A stretch of 64,000 nt of DNA from Desulfosoma sp. (GTDB taxonomy: Bacteria > Desulfobacterota > Syntrophobacteria > Syntrophobacterales > DSM-9756): NCBI GenBank assembly GCA_037481875.1, contig JBBFKY010000006.1:1-64000 (forward strand), written 5' to 3'. Below are positions 20,485 to 29,922 of this stretch, piece by piece. The notes beneath the pieces are model-generated. The model did no database searches. It saw only the letters and a list, made by a program, of their open reading frames with translations, and was not told the origin of the DNA. The position numbers and the translations under genes were made by a program. How positions within the stretch are numbered: position 1 is the stretch's first letter; the number at the start of each line of letters is the position of its first letter.

Positions 20485-21781
20485 GGCTCTCTCCCTCTCT
20501 TGGTTCCTCTGTTGCGGAAACCGCCAATTTCACGGCACACAACTTTCCACACATGGTGCACGCTTGTCGATCCTTCGTCACTCGCAAGCGACGTTTGACC
20601 ATATCGGGGTCCAGTGCCAGAGTGATCATTCCTTCCCAATCTAAAGTGCGACGGCATTGGGACATCGCTTTATCTCGTGCCAAAGCCTGCGGAAGACCCT
20701 TGGCCAAATCGGCGATATGGGCAGCGATGCGCGCCGCCATGACACCTTGGTACACATCGTCCTCATTGGGCAGTCCCAAGTGTTCCGCCGGTGTGACATA
20801 GCACAGGAAATCCGCTCCCGCCGCTCCAGCCAAAGCTCCGCCGATGGCCGCGGTGATATGATCGTAGCCCGCAGCGATATCTGTCGGTAGTGGACCAAGG
20901 ACATAGAACGGAGCCCCCTGACACAGTTTCTTCTCCAGCTGGACGTGCGACTGAATGTGTTCCAAGGGGACATGACCCGGCCCTTCGATCATAACCTGCA
21001 CCCCTCTGGCACGAGCCCTTTGGGCCAACTCGGCCAGGATTAAAAGTTCTTCAATTTGAGGGCCATCGATGGCATCCGCGATGGCTCCAGGACGAAACCC
21101 GTCGCCGAGGCTCAGGGTCACATCGTGCGCATGGGCAATATCCAGCAGGGTGTCAAAATCTTCGAAGAGTGGGTTCTCCTTCCGATTGCGGCGCATCCAA
21201 AACAGAAGAATGGAGCCTCCACGACTGACACAAGGCATGATTCTTTCAAAATGCTCCAATTTCTTGGCCGAAGCCCTCGTCACGCCGCAATGAACCGTGA
21301 TGTAGTCCACGCCCTGGCGGCATTGGCTTTCAATACCGGCAAAGAGATCGTCCGGGTCCATTTTTTCCAAAGGCATACCATGCCGAACCATCTCCGTGGC
21401 CACAGCATAGATGGGCACGGCCCCAACCATGGTCCCCGCCTCCTGAAGATACATGGCTCGCAAGGCATCCAAATCCCCTCCCGTGGATAGGTCCATGACC
21501 GAATCCGCTCCAGCCCCAATCGCCGCAGCCAGCTTACGACGTTCCAGCTCCATGTCCGCGCATTCTCCGCTGGCCCCCAAGTTGGCGTTGACCTTTGTGA
21601 ACAAACCTTGACCAATGGCGCGCACCGTTTTGAATTCGTGATGGATGTTTTTAGGCAAAACGGCAAGGCCTTTGGCGATCAAATCTCGAAGTTCTTCCGC
21701 AGTGACCGGTTCGGCTTCCGCGGCACGTCGCATGGCATCCGTGACGATTCCGGCCTTTGCATAATCAAGTTGTGTCACCAT
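20471..21781 (-). CDS. thiC: Phosphomethylpyrimidine synthase
   Basis: Non-canonical radical SAM enzyme that rearranges AIR to HMP phosphate, the thiamin pyrimidine. The 436 residues include the family core [10 protein letters not shown] and the C-terminal cluster motif with Cys408, Cys411 and Cys415 (CTMCGKLC, spaced CX2CX3C). The start at 21781 has GGAGGAG upstream; the ORF extends into the riboswitch but that part is not protein-like. The gene overlaps thi4, giving the pyrimidine and thiazole branches in one unit. Confidence 0.95.
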   Translation of the reverse strand: MVTQLDYAKAGIVTDAMRRAAEAEPVTAEELRDLIAKGLAVLPKNIHHEFKTVRAIGQGLFTKVNANLGASGECADMELERRKLAAAIGAGADSVMDLSTGGDLDALRAMYLQEAGTMVGAVPIYAVATEMVRHGMPLEKMDPDDLFAGIESQCRQGVDYITVHCGVTRASAKKLEHFERIMPCVSRGGSILLFWMRRNRKENPLFEDFDTLLDIAHAHDVTLSLGDGFRPGAIADAIDGPQIEELLILAELAQRARARGVQVMIEGPGHVPLEHIQSHVQLEKKLCQGAPFYVLGPLPTDIAAGYDHITAAIGGALAGAAGADFLCYVTPAEHLGLPNEDDVYQGVMAARIAAHIADLAKGLPQALARDKAMSQCRRTLDWEGMITLALDPDMVKRRLRVTKDRQACTMCGKLCAVKLAVSATEEPREGESHAFG

Positions 21782-21849
21782 AGTCTCCTCCTCTGGGCGG
21801 TGGAGGAGGGGAGGCAGTACGTCGGAGACCCTGGAATACGGAGCAGCAT

Positions 21850-21873
21850 AAAGAAAGCCGCCTGAACGGCGGC
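21850..21873 (-). terminator. Terminator in the TPP riboswitch expression platform
   Basis: On the minus strand a GCCGCC/GGCGGC stem with a five-base loop is followed by TTTCTTT. It lies between the TPP aptamer and the thiC start codon, so thiamin pyrophosphate binding is expected to favour early transcription termination. Confidence 0.65.
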
Positions 21874-21904
21874 CGGCGGGATTCCGATGAGGAGCTCCGT
21901 TCGC

Positions 21905-21985
21905 CAATCCCTCCGCCAGCATGACCTGGATCAGGTTCAAGGGGTACCTTCTCAGCCCTCACCTTTCTCGAGGACGCCCCCTGGC
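21905..21985 (-). promoter_or_regulatory. TPP riboswitch (THI element)
   Basis: The minus strand contains the highly conserved THI-box strings GGGCTGAGA, ACCCTTGAACCTGATC-type sequence (here CCCCTTGAACCTGATC) and CATGCTGGCGGAGGGA, in the right order and spacing for helices P1 to P5. It lies 120 bases upstream of thiC. Binding of thiamin pyrophosphate would repress thiC-thi4. Confidence 0.95.
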
Positions 21986-22020
21986 GATCATGAGTTAACT
22001 AACAAATTAAATGGAATGAA

Positions 22021-22713
22021 TCAAATACAAACTTCTTCCTGGATCGCCGTATCTTTCTGATCTTCGCAAGATGCCAAAGCAACACCGGCGTCCTTGAGAG
22101 CTCTGGCCATAGCCTTTTTGTGAACGTGACCCGCGAAGTGGACGGGACTCTTTCCATACAGAGGGTCCCATCCAGAAGGATCGGCTACGCAGAAATACTG
22201 AACTTCCAGTCCATAACGGACAGGAGCCTCCTCCACGCGGCACCCTTGCATTTTTCGCGCAGCTTCCCACGTGGCGCCACACGGTGCTCCACGACGCACC
22301 AAAACTCTTTGGATGCGCCCGTTTTCCAAAACCACCTCAATTTCCGGAGCTCCGAAACGTTCTTCGTATACCCCCAGCCGACCCGGCCGAGAAAGGCCGC
22401 AGCAGGTGGGAGGTGTGTAAACTCCAGCTGCTTTAACCTTCTTTCCGGAGGCGACTACGGGAATATGAAGCGCCGCACATTTCTTGGCTAGATCCTCGGA
22501 CAAATCCGGGTGTTTGAGATAGTCCAAGACCAGATCCGCATCCAAGACCTCGGGCAAATAGGGCTGGGTATCATCCAGGACCGAGGGAAGCATTTCATCG
22601 ATATTGACGATCTGAATCTCGTAAAGGCCGTCGCCGTATCTCCGAACGCCTGCGATCTTAGGTTCCCCGCTGCCCTTTTGCTGGAAAACCAGAATTTTTT
22701 GCGGCCTTTTCAT
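22021..22713 (-). CDS. DUF166 family protein
   Basis: Probably a DUF166 protein, a family known mainly from archaea and anaerobic bacteria with no proven function. The 230 residues contain several conserved-looking cysteines, including TCCGL near the middle and APCGATW further on, which suggests metal or cluster binding. Its start overlaps the glnS stop by four bases (ATGA), so it is translationally coupled to glnS, and the TPP riboswitch of thiC follows 35 bases downstream. The family assignment is from memory of the APCG motif and should be read as likely, not certain. Confidence 0.6.
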   Translation of the reverse strand: MKRPQKILVFQQKGSGEPKIAGVRRYGDGLYEIQIVNIDEMLPSVLDDTQPYLPEVLDADLVLDYLKHPDLSEDLAKKCAALHIPVVASGKKVKAAGVYTPPTCCGLSRPGRLGVYEERFGAPEIEVVLENGRIQRVLVRRGAPCGATWEAARKMQGCRVEEAPVRYGLEVQYFCVADPSGWDPLYGKSPVHFAGHVHKKAMARALKDAGVALASCEDQKDTAIQEEVCI

Positions 22714-24431
22714 GACACCTCCGTCCCGTGCCCCTTGTTCAGGGATTTTTCAATCTTGGCCCAGGTATCTTTTAAGGAAACAATACGATTGAACACCAAA
22801 CGGTCAGGATTGGAGCTTCGCGTATCGACACAAAAATAGCCAAGTCTCTCAAACTGGTACTGTTTTCCCAAAGAGGCGTTACGTAGGCTGGGCTCCACAC
22901 GACAATCTTCAAGCACTTCAAGGGAATTTGAATTAAGGTAATCCAAAAAGGTTTTTCCCGGTTCTGTATCACTAGGGTTTTCTTTGGTGAAAAGACGGTC
23001 GTAAAGGCGCACTTGAGCCGTCAAGGCGTGGCGTGCCGAAACCCAGTGAATGGTTCCTTTTACCTTGCGGCCGTCAGGAGACCATCCGCCACGTGTGGCT
23101 GGATCGTACGTGCAGTGAATTTCCTTAACCTCTCCCGTGTGAGAATCCTTCACCACGTCCACACAGGTCACGTAGTAGCCGTAACGCAGCCGAACTTCCC
23201 GGCCTGGAGCCAGGCGAAAATACTGTTTCGGCGGATCTTCTCTAAAATCGTCGCGTTCAATGTAAAGTTCTCGGCAAAAAGGAACGGTTCGAACCCCCAT
23301 GGAAGGATCTTCAGGATTGTTTAAGGCTTCCAGTTCTTCGGTTTTGTCTTCAGGGTAGTTCACGATAACCATCTTAAGAGGGCGCAGAACCGCCATCACT
23401 CGTGGCGCCCTTTTATTAAGATCCTCGCGCACGCAATGTTCCAACAATGCCACATCCACCACACTGTCCCTTTTCGCCACACCGATAAGTTCGCAAAACC
23501 TACGAATGGACTCCGGCGTGTACCCCCGGCGCCGTAAGCCGGAAATAGTGGGCATGCGTGGGTCGTCCCAACCTTCCACCACGCCTTCCTGGACCAGCTG
23601 AATCAGTTTGCGCTTACTCAGAACCGTGTAGCTCAAATTAAGGCGAGCGAACTCTATCTGCTGAGGGTGGTAAACCCCCAATACATCTAAGAACCAATCG
23701 TACAGAGGACGATGATCTTCAAATTCCAGGGTGCAGATGGAATGGGTGATACCCTCGATGGAGTCACATAGGCAGTGGGCGAAATCGTACATGGGATAAA
23801 TACACCATGTATCCCCCGTCCTGTGATGGGACGCTTTCTTAATACGATAGATCACAGGATCACGCATATTGATGTTCGGTGAAGCCATATCAATCTTGGC
23901 TCTCAAAACATGCTGTCCCTCGTCGAACTCACCGGCCCGCATGCGCTGAAAAAGATCCAGGTTTTCTTCCACCGATCGGTTCCTGTAAGGGCTGTTTTTT
24001 CCCGGTTCGGTGAGGGTTCCTCGATACTGACGAATTTCCTCGGTGCTCAAGCTATCCACATAAGCTTTTCCGAGACGGATAAGTTGCACCGCGTATTCAT
24101 AGAGCTGCTCAAAGTAATCCGATGCGTAATACAGACGATCCCCCCAGTCGAATCCCAGCCAGCGCACATCTTCTTGAATGGATTCGACGTATTCCACATC
24201 TTCCTTGGCGGGATTGGTATCGTCAAAGCGCAGGTTACACAACCCCTTGTATTCCAAGGCCAATCCGAAATTCAGGCAGATGGACTTGGCGTGACCGATA
24301 TGCAGATATCCGTTGGGTTCGGGAGGAAATCGCGTATGGACACGTCCACCGTATTTACCCGTTCTCAGGTCTTCTTCAATAATTTCTTTGATAAAGTTGG
24401 AAACAGTCGGAATCTCTTTGCCTTTATTCAT
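22710..24431 (-). CDS. glnS: Glutamine--tRNA ligase
   Basis: Class I synthetase charging tRNA-Gln directly. The HIGH motif reads HIGHAKS near residue 40 and the KMSKS loop is LSKRKL near 265. [13 protein letters not shown] is the GlnRS signature, and the C-terminal beta-barrel anticodon domain is complete. At 573 residues it is slightly longer than E. coli GlnRS. GlnRS in this phylum is usually regarded as acquired by horizontal transfer. The gene follows the NUDIX gene by seven bases and overlaps the DUF166 gene. Confidence 0.96.
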   Translation of the reverse strand: MNKGKEIPTVSNFIKEIIEEDLRTGKYGGRVHTRFPPEPNGYLHIGHAKSICLNFGLALEYKGLCNLRFDDTNPAKEDVEYVESIQEDVRWLGFDWGDRLYYASDYFEQLYEYAVQLIRLGKAYVDSLSTEEIRQYRGTLTEPGKNSPYRNRSVEENLDLFQRMRAGEFDEGQHVLRAKIDMASPNINMRDPVIYRIKKASHHRTGDTWCIYPMYDFAHCLCDSIEGITHSICTLEFEDHRPLYDWFLDVLGVYHPQQIEFARLNLSYTVLSKRKLIQLVQEGVVEGWDDPRMPTISGLRRRGYTPESIRRFCELIGVAKRDSVVDVALLEHCVREDLNKRAPRVMAVLRPLKMVIVNYPEDKTEELEALNNPEDPSMGVRTVPFCRELYIERDDFREDPPKQYFRLAPGREVRLRYGYYVTCVDVVKDSHTGEVKEIHCTYDPATRGGWSPDGRKVKGTIHWVSARHALTAQVRLYDRLFTKENPSDTEPGKTFLDYLNSNSLEVLEDCRVEPSLRNASLGKQYQFERLGYFCVDTRSSNPDRLVFNRIVSLKDTWAKIEKSLNKGHGTEVS

Positions 24432-24438
24432 AATGCCC

Positions 24439-25014
24439 TCATGAAGAACAAACCGCCTCTAAGAGATTAGAGTCTCCAGACCATAGAAAAAATTTCCAAA
24501 AAGCTGCCACAATCAAGGCATGAGAAATCTTCCCTTCCTTAACCAAGCCGGGAACATCCTTCAAAGCATGCACCACCACCTCGATATCTTCCATGGCATC
24601 GAGATCAGGGTCTGTGTGAGGAACGGCATGCAAAGCGACAAAGGTGTAACACCGGTTGTTTTGAATGGCCGGATTGGGAAAAGTGTAGCCGAGATCCACG
24701 AAAGATTGAGCGGTATAACCCGTTTCTTCAATCAATTCGCGTCGTGCCGCCTGTTCCACGCTGTCTCCCGCCTCTACCACACCCCCCGGAATTTCCAAGG
24801 TCACTTCTCGAACACCGTGGCGCCATTGGCGTACGAAAACCACATCTTTTTGAGGTGTAATGGGTATGACATTCACCCAATCGGGAGCTTCTAGAACGTA
24901 CACGGGATGTTCCTTTCCGGTTCTTGGGGAAACCACATGGTCCCTGCGAAAGCCGAAAAGGGATGTGCCGTCAAGGCGTTCACTGCCTAACACCTTCCAC
25001 GGCCGCACTCCCAT
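24439..25014 (-). CDS. NUDIX hydrolase, ADP-ribose pyrophosphatase type
   Basis: Hydrolase of nucleoside diphosphate derivatives. A full Nudix box (GX5EX7REUXEEXGU) runs from about residue 77 (GGVVEAGD) to 100 ([10 protein letters not shown]) in a protein of 191 residues. The N-terminal strand pattern with [12 protein letters not shown] fits ADP-ribose pyrophosphatases such as NudF. A good ribosome site (GGGAGGAG) precedes the start. It lies just upstream of glnS and downstream of the DnaJ-like gene on the same strand. Confidence 0.85.
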   Translation of the reverse strand: MGVRPWKVLGSERLDGTSLFGFRRDHVVSPRTGKEHPVYVLEAPDWVNVIPITPQKDVVFVRQWRHGVREVTLEIPGGVVEAGDSVEQAARRELIEETGYTAQSFVDLGYTFPNPAIQNNRCYTFVALHAVPHTDPDLDAMEDIEVVVHALKDVPGLVKEGKISHALIVAAFWKFFLWSGDSNLLEAVCSS

Positions 25015-25085
25015 CCCACTCCTCCCGTTTTGTTTAGCCGCCGAAGTTATGTGGAACCCATGAAAGTTAAAAAGCTTTTCACGGC

Positions 25086-25730
25086 TCAGATCTCAACCAC
25101 GTGGCAGACCACCACCAAATCACCCGGCGGAAAACCCGGGCGAAGGCAATCCCCCGCCGCAGGAATTCTCACCCGCATTTCATGGACACATCCCGGCGGG
25201 ATCACCACGGTCACGCTGCACAATTCCAAAATCTCTCCGGTCCCGCCGCAGCGTTCACACGAATGAGCGGCCGCTCTATGGCCGTTTTGGGCACAATTCG
25301 GACAGAAGACACTGCGCTCATAAGATATTTTTTCATGCGTTCCCGAGACGGCTTTGTTTCTCGGAATCTCCAGATCAAAGCGAAGGTCCACACGGGGTTG
25401 ACACATTTCATGCCGAGGGACTCCCCCCACAAGGTCATGCAAGGCTTCAAAGACGGCTTCACCGACTCCGCATGACCACTGAAACACGTACTTTTTTGAG
25501 CCATTGTTTCGGTCCCCGTAACCGCAACGAAGATCATAGAGCCGCCGCTTTTCCGGATCTGAAAGCACCTCGTAAGCATCACGTAGACGCCGAAACTTTT
25601 CCGCAACGTCGGCACATCCGGGGTTCACATCAGGATGCCAGCGCAGAGCTTGACGACGAAAGGCTCCTTTGATCTCCTCCAGGGACGCCTTGGTCGACAC
25701 GCCTAGAATGCTATAATAGCAGCGTTCCAT
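25086..25730 (-). CDS. Short DnaJ-like protein with a reduced zinc finger
   Basis: A J-domain occupies residues 1-70, with the Hsp70-stimulating HPD at 32-34. A Gly/Phe linker is missing. The central region keeps only two CxxC pairs (Cys143/146 and Cys158/161), where full DnaJ has four CXXCXGXG repeats. One beta domain with PPGCVHEMRVRIPAAGD follows, then the protein ends at 214 residues. It is therefore a compact DnaJ-type co-chaperone, not a truncated dnaJ fragment with stops. The start at 25730 leaves a divergent intergenic region before comM; a longer ORF reaching 25877 would overlap comM. Confidence 0.75.
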   Translation of the reverse strand: MERCYYSILGVSTKASLEEIKGAFRRQALRWHPDVNPGCADVAEKFRRLRDAYEVLSDPEKRRLYDLRCGYGDRNNGSKKYVFQWSCGVGEAVFEALHDLVGGVPRHEMCQPRVDLRFDLEIPRNKAVSGTHEKISYERSVFCPNCAQNGHRAAAHSCERCGGTGEILELCSVTVVIPPGCVHEMRVRIPAAGDCLRPGFPPGDLVVVCHVVEI

Positions 25731-25866
25731 AAATCTCTTATCCTTCGTCGCGCCTGTGCGGGCCTGTCGTAAGCCCTTCAGTAGTCGACACCGCCAAGCG
25801 GAAGGATCATAGTGCGGCTGATTCACGAAGACAAGCCGCAACTCATGGAAAGGATACGCTGAGTCG

Positions 25867-27396
25867 ATGGTGGCCAAGACCTATGCCTTTGGAGTCGTAG
25901 GAATTCAAGCCTTTTTGGTAGAAGTGGAGGTGGATGTGGCCTCCGGGCTTCCCTCTTTCACCGTGGTAGGGCTTCCCGACAGCATTGTTCGGGAAAGCAA
26001 AGAGCGGGTAAAGAGTGCCTTGCTTAATTGCGGCTATCCTTTTCCCATGGACCGAGTCACGGTGAATCTGGCCCCCGCCCACTTGCGCAAGGAAGGAGCC
26101 GCCTTTGATCTACCCATCGCCGTAGGGGTTCTGGCGGCTTCAGGCTTTCTGGATCCTGTCGCGGTGGCTCGGCCCATATTTCTTGGGGAGCTTTCCTTGG
26201 ATGGTCGTATCAAGGCTGTCACGGGATGCCTTCCCATGGCCATTCGAGCCCGAGAGGTGTGCCGAGAGGCGATGATCGTTCCCGCCGAGAACGCCCCGGA
26301 AGCCGCTATCGTTGATGGAATAGAGGTTTTTCCTGTCAATCATCTGGCCGAGGTGGTGGAGCATTTTCGAAACGCTCGGCCTCTGGCCAAAATGGAAGTA
26401 TCCGCGACCGATTTTTTCTCTACGCACGATGAAGAATCTCTGGATCTGGCGGACGTCAAGGGGCAAGAGTATGCCAAAAGAGCTTTAGAAGTGGCTGCGG
26501 CGGGTTCACACAATCTTTTGTTGATCGGCCCTCCGGGTTCCGGCAAGACGATGTTGGCGCAACGTCTTCCGACGATTCTTCCCCCTTTAAGTTTGGAAGA
26601 ATCCTTGGAAACATCCCAGATCTACAGCGTGGCAGGACTTCTTCGTGATCAGCCTTTGATTGCACGCCGCCCCTTTCGTCATCCTCACCATACCATCTCC
26701 GACGCAGGACTCATCGGTGGGGGTCATGTGCCTCGTCCCGGAGAGGTGAGCTTGGCTCACCATGGCGTTCTTTTTTTGGATGAATTTCCTGAATTTCGTC
26801 GAAACATTTTGGACTTGTTACGCCAACCTTTGGAAGACGGCCAAGTAACCATCGCACGAGCCTCCATGACCCTGACCTATCCGGCTCGGTTCACTCTTGT
26901 GGCCGCCATGAACCCTTGCCCATGCGGGTTTGCCGGAGATACCAAAAAACCTTGTCGGTGTTCGTCATTGGAAGTTCAGCGTTATCGTAGCCGCATCTCG
27001 GGGCCTATTCTCGACCGCATCGACTTGCATGTAGATGTTCCCGCTGTGGCGGTGGAAGATTTACATGGATCCGATAGGGCCGAGCCGTCACGAGTGGTAC
27101 GCCAAAGGGTGATGGCGGCTCGAGAAAGACAAAGGGCTCGGTTTGGCAAGACCGGCATTTATGCCAACGCCGCTATGGGCCCTAAGGACGTAGAACGCTA
27201 TTGTGCCATCGATTCCAAGGGCAAACGACTCCTTCACGAAGCGATGGACACCCTGCACCTGAGCGCTCGAGCTTACCATAGGATTCTCAAGGTCGCTCGA
27301 ACCATCGCGGACCTGGAAGGAAGCGACACCGTGTACACCCATCATCTTCTTGAAGCCGTCCAATATCGAACCCTGGATCGGACCTTTTGGATATAA
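25867..27396 (+). CDS. comM: YifB/ComM family Mg-chelatase-like AAA+ ATPase
   Basis: Homologue of ComM, a hexameric helicase promoting branch migration during integration of transforming DNA. The 509 residues carry an N-terminal Lon-like S5 fold (1-180), Walker A GPPGSGKT (221-228), Walker B VLFLDEFPEF, the MNPCPCGF zinc-like motif with further cysteines, and a C-terminal Mg-chelatase domain. The ATG at 25867 gives the usual N-terminus (MVAKTYAFGVVGI). It is divergent from the DnaJ-like gene. Confidence 0.92.
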   Translation: MVAKTYAFGVVGIQAFLVEVEVDVASGLPSFTVVGLPDSIVRESKERVKSALLNCGYPFPMDRVTVNLAPAHLRKEGAAFDLPIAVGVLAASGFLDPVAVARPIFLGELSLDGRIKAVTGCLPMAIRAREVCREAMIVPAENAPEAAIVDGIEVFPVNHLAEVVEHFRNARPLAKMEVSATDFFSTHDEESLDLADVKGQEYAKRALEVAAAGSHNLLLIGPPGSGKTMLAQRLPTILPPLSLEESLETSQIYSVAGLLRDQPLIARRPFRHPHHTISDAGLIGGGHVPRPGEVSLAHHGVLFLDEFPEFRRNILDLLRQPLEDGQVTIARASMTLTYPARFTLVAAMNPCPCGFAGDTKKPCRCSSLEVQRYRSRISGPILDRIDLHVDVPAVAVEDLHGSDRAEPSRVVRQRVMAARERQRARFGKTGIYANAAMGPKDVERYCAIDSKGKRLLHEAMDTLHLSARAYHRILKVARTIADLEGSDTVYTHHLLEAVQYRTLDRTFWI

Positions 27397-27496
27397 ACGA
27401 AAGATTCCTGCTTTCCCCTGAAGCGGAAGTTGGCTAGTGTAGAGAGTTGCAAGAGGAACCTTGAAAAGAGCTTAAGAAATTGAAAGCGATTCGACC

Positions 27497-29914
27497 ATGG
27501 AGCACCGTAATAGAAGTTCCACCAAGCATGCCAAGCATGGATTGTCTTCGGTAAAACGACCGCCTCGGGCAGGAAAAATCCTCGGCGCCGTCGCCGTTCT
27601 GCTGATTCTCGGCATCTTGGGCGCACTTGCGGGAGCCGCAGCCTACTTTCAATTGGAACGATCTCTGCCCAGCATTCAGTCTTTGCGCGATTACCGTCCG
27701 GCAATCGTCACCACCATGTATGCCGCGGACGGCACGGTGATCGGCGAATTTGCCGCTGAACGTCGATATGTTCGATCTCTTGGAGAAATTCCCCGGCACG
27801 TCATCTTAGCCTTTCTCGCCGCTGAAGATGCCAAGTTTTACGAACATAAGGGTTTGGATTTCGGGAGCATCCTGCGTGCCATGATCAAAAATATCGAGGC
27901 GGGAGGCATCGTTCAAGGCGGTAGCACCATTACGCAGCAGGTCGTGAAAACGCTGCTGCTATCCCCGGAACGCACATGGGTGCGGAAAATCAAGGAGGCC
28001 ATTTTGGCCTACCGCATTGACCGTTCCATGACTAAGGACGAAATTCTTTACCTTTACCTGAACCAAATCTATCTGGGCTCAGGAGCTTACGGTGTGGAAG
28101 CTGCAGCACGTACCTATTTCGGTGTAAGCGCTCACGAATTGACCCTCGCTCAAGCGGCCCTGCTGGCAGGATTGCCCAAAGCCCCAAGCCGGTACAACCC
28201 TTTTCAGAACATGGGCAAGGCCTTGGAACGTCAGCAATACGTCCTGGATCGTATGGTGGAAGTGGGGTTCCTGTCCCAAGAAGATGCCTTGCGAGTGCGT
28301 CAGGAACCTTTGCATCTCGTGGAATCCTCCCAGGAGTCCTCTTACCCCATGAACAGCTTTACCGAGGAAGTTAGGCGGCTCTTGGAACAAAAATACGGCG
28401 CTCGAATGCTTTACCGAGAAGGCCTATCCATACACACCACCATGGATGTACGAGCCCAGCGCCTTGCTGAAAAAGCTCTCTTGGAAGGGCTTCGCCAGCT
28501 GGACAAAAGACATGGCTATAGAGGTCCTCACGGGAGGGTGGCAGAGGCCGAAATGGCTGAGTTTTCCCAAGGTTTGAATAAAAAGTACCCGCAGCCGAAA
28601 CCGGGGGATGTGGTGGAAGCCGTTGTTGTGGGCTGTGACGCGAAGGAGCGCACTTGTCGCGTCCATCTCGGACCTCAACGAGAAGCTGTGCTCCCACTTA
28701 AAACTGCAAAATGGGCCTCCGGATATTTTGCTTCCCGCAAGCAGCTTTTTTCCAAAGGGGATCTCCTGTGGGTTCGTGTGGAAGCTCAAGGCTCTGACAC
28801 CACACCATGGACAGTTTCCTTGGAACAAGAACCTCAGGCCGAAGGTGCCTTGCTGGCTATGAATCCTCAGACGGGACAAGTGGTGTGCATGGTCGGCGGG
28901 AAGGATTTTTCCAGGAGCCAATTCAACCGAGCGACACAAGCCTATCGGCAACCGGGATCGGCGTTTAAACCCATCATTTATGCCACAGCCTTGGAAAAAG
29001 GTTATACGGCGGCCTCCATGCTCATTGATTCACCCATCGTCAAAGAGGACCCGAGCTTGATTGGTCCGTGGAAACCCGCCAACTACGACAACGCTTTTTG
29101 GGGCCCCATCACGCTTCGTGACGCTTTGATTCATTCACGCAACGTTGTGGCCATCAAGCTCTTGGAAAATGTGGGCATTCATGATGTCCATGAAACTGCA
29201 CGGCGCTTGGGGATACGTTCCCCACTCACCCCAACCCTGTCCCTAGCTTTGGGTTCTTCAGGGGTCAGTTTGTGGGAACTGGTCACTGCCTATTCGGCTT
29301 TTGCCGCTCAGGGCATGCGAGTGGAACCTTATTTGGTGGAAGCGGTCTACGACCGAGACGGCCGGCTTCTGGAAAAACACCAGGTCCGGCAGGAACGGGC
29401 CTTGTCGCCGCAAACGGCTTACATTCTCACGGATATTTTGCAGGGGGTGATCCGTGAAGGCACCGGGCGTTCTGTTCAGAGCATCAATAGACCTGCTGCG
29501 GGAAAAACAGGAACCACCAATGAACTGAAAGATGCATGGTTCGTGGGTTATACACCGGAGCTGTTGACCGGGGTGTGGGTGGGCCATGACGATCACCGCC
29601 TTTCTTTGGGACCCAAAGAAACCGGAGGCAGAGCCGCCGCGCCCATCTGGCTTTCTTTTATGCAGGAATATCTGCGAGACACGCCTGTGGAAAACTTTCT
29701 TGTTCCTGAAAACATCGTTTTTGCCAAAGTACCGAGAAGAAACGACGATTCTCAAGCCCCGGGAAACCGTGAGGCCTTTGCCGCCTTTGTCGAGGGCACG
29801 CAACCGTCGGTCTCCAGGGACATGTCATCGACGCAAGGGTCCTACGACGAGAAAGCCGGCGAAACCACTTCCGGTTCTTTCTTTAAATCCGATCTCTTTT
29901 GGGGCAACAATTAA
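27497..29914 (+). CDS. mrcA: Penicillin-binding protein 1A (bifunctional)
   Basis: Class A PBP with glycosyltransferase and transpeptidase activity. One transmembrane segment lies at about residues 28-50. The GT51 domain has catalytic Glu110 in AAEDAKFYEHKG. The transpeptidase motifs are SAFK (Ser488, Lys491), SRN (547-549) and KTG (670-672). A PBP1A-type OB insertion lies near 365-445. The 805-residue length is normal. The ribosome-binding site is weak. dinG follows eight bases after the stop. Confidence 0.94.
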   Translation: MEHRNRSSTKHAKHGLSSVKRPPRAGKILGAVAVLLILGILGALAGAAAYFQLERSLPSIQSLRDYRPAIVTTMYAADGTVIGEFAAERRYVRSLGEIPRHVILAFLAAEDAKFYEHKGLDFGSILRAMIKNIEAGGIVQGGSTITQQVVKTLLLSPERTWVRKIKEAILAYRIDRSMTKDEILYLYLNQIYLGSGAYGVEAAARTYFGVSAHELTLAQAALLAGLPKAPSRYNPFQNMGKALERQQYVLDRMVEVGFLSQEDALRVRQEPLHLVESSQESSYPMNSFTEEVRRLLEQKYGARMLYREGLSIHTTMDVRAQRLAEKALLEGLRQLDKRHGYRGPHGRVAEAEMAEFSQGLNKKYPQPKPGDVVEAVVVGCDAKERTCRVHLGPQREAVLPLKTAKWASGYFASRKQLFSKGDLLWVRVEAQGSDTTPWTVSLEQEPQAEGALLAMNPQTGQVVCMVGGKDFSRSQFNRATQAYRQPGSAFKPIIYATALEKGYTAASMLIDSPIVKEDPSLIGPWKPANYDNAFWGPITLRDALIHSRNVVAIKLLENVGIHDVHETARRLGIRSPLTPTLSLALGSSGVSLWELVTAYSAFAAQGMRVEPYLVEAVYDRDGRLLEKHQVRQERALSPQTAYILTDILQGVIREGTGRSVQSINRPAAGKTGTTNELKDAWFVGYTPELLTGVWVGHDDHRLSLGPKETGGRAAAPIWLSFMQEYLRDTPVENFLVPENIVFAKVPRRNDDSQAPGNREAFAAFVEGTQPSVSRDMSSTQGSYDEKAGETTSGSFFKSDLFWGNN

Positions 29915-29922
29915 AATCAACT

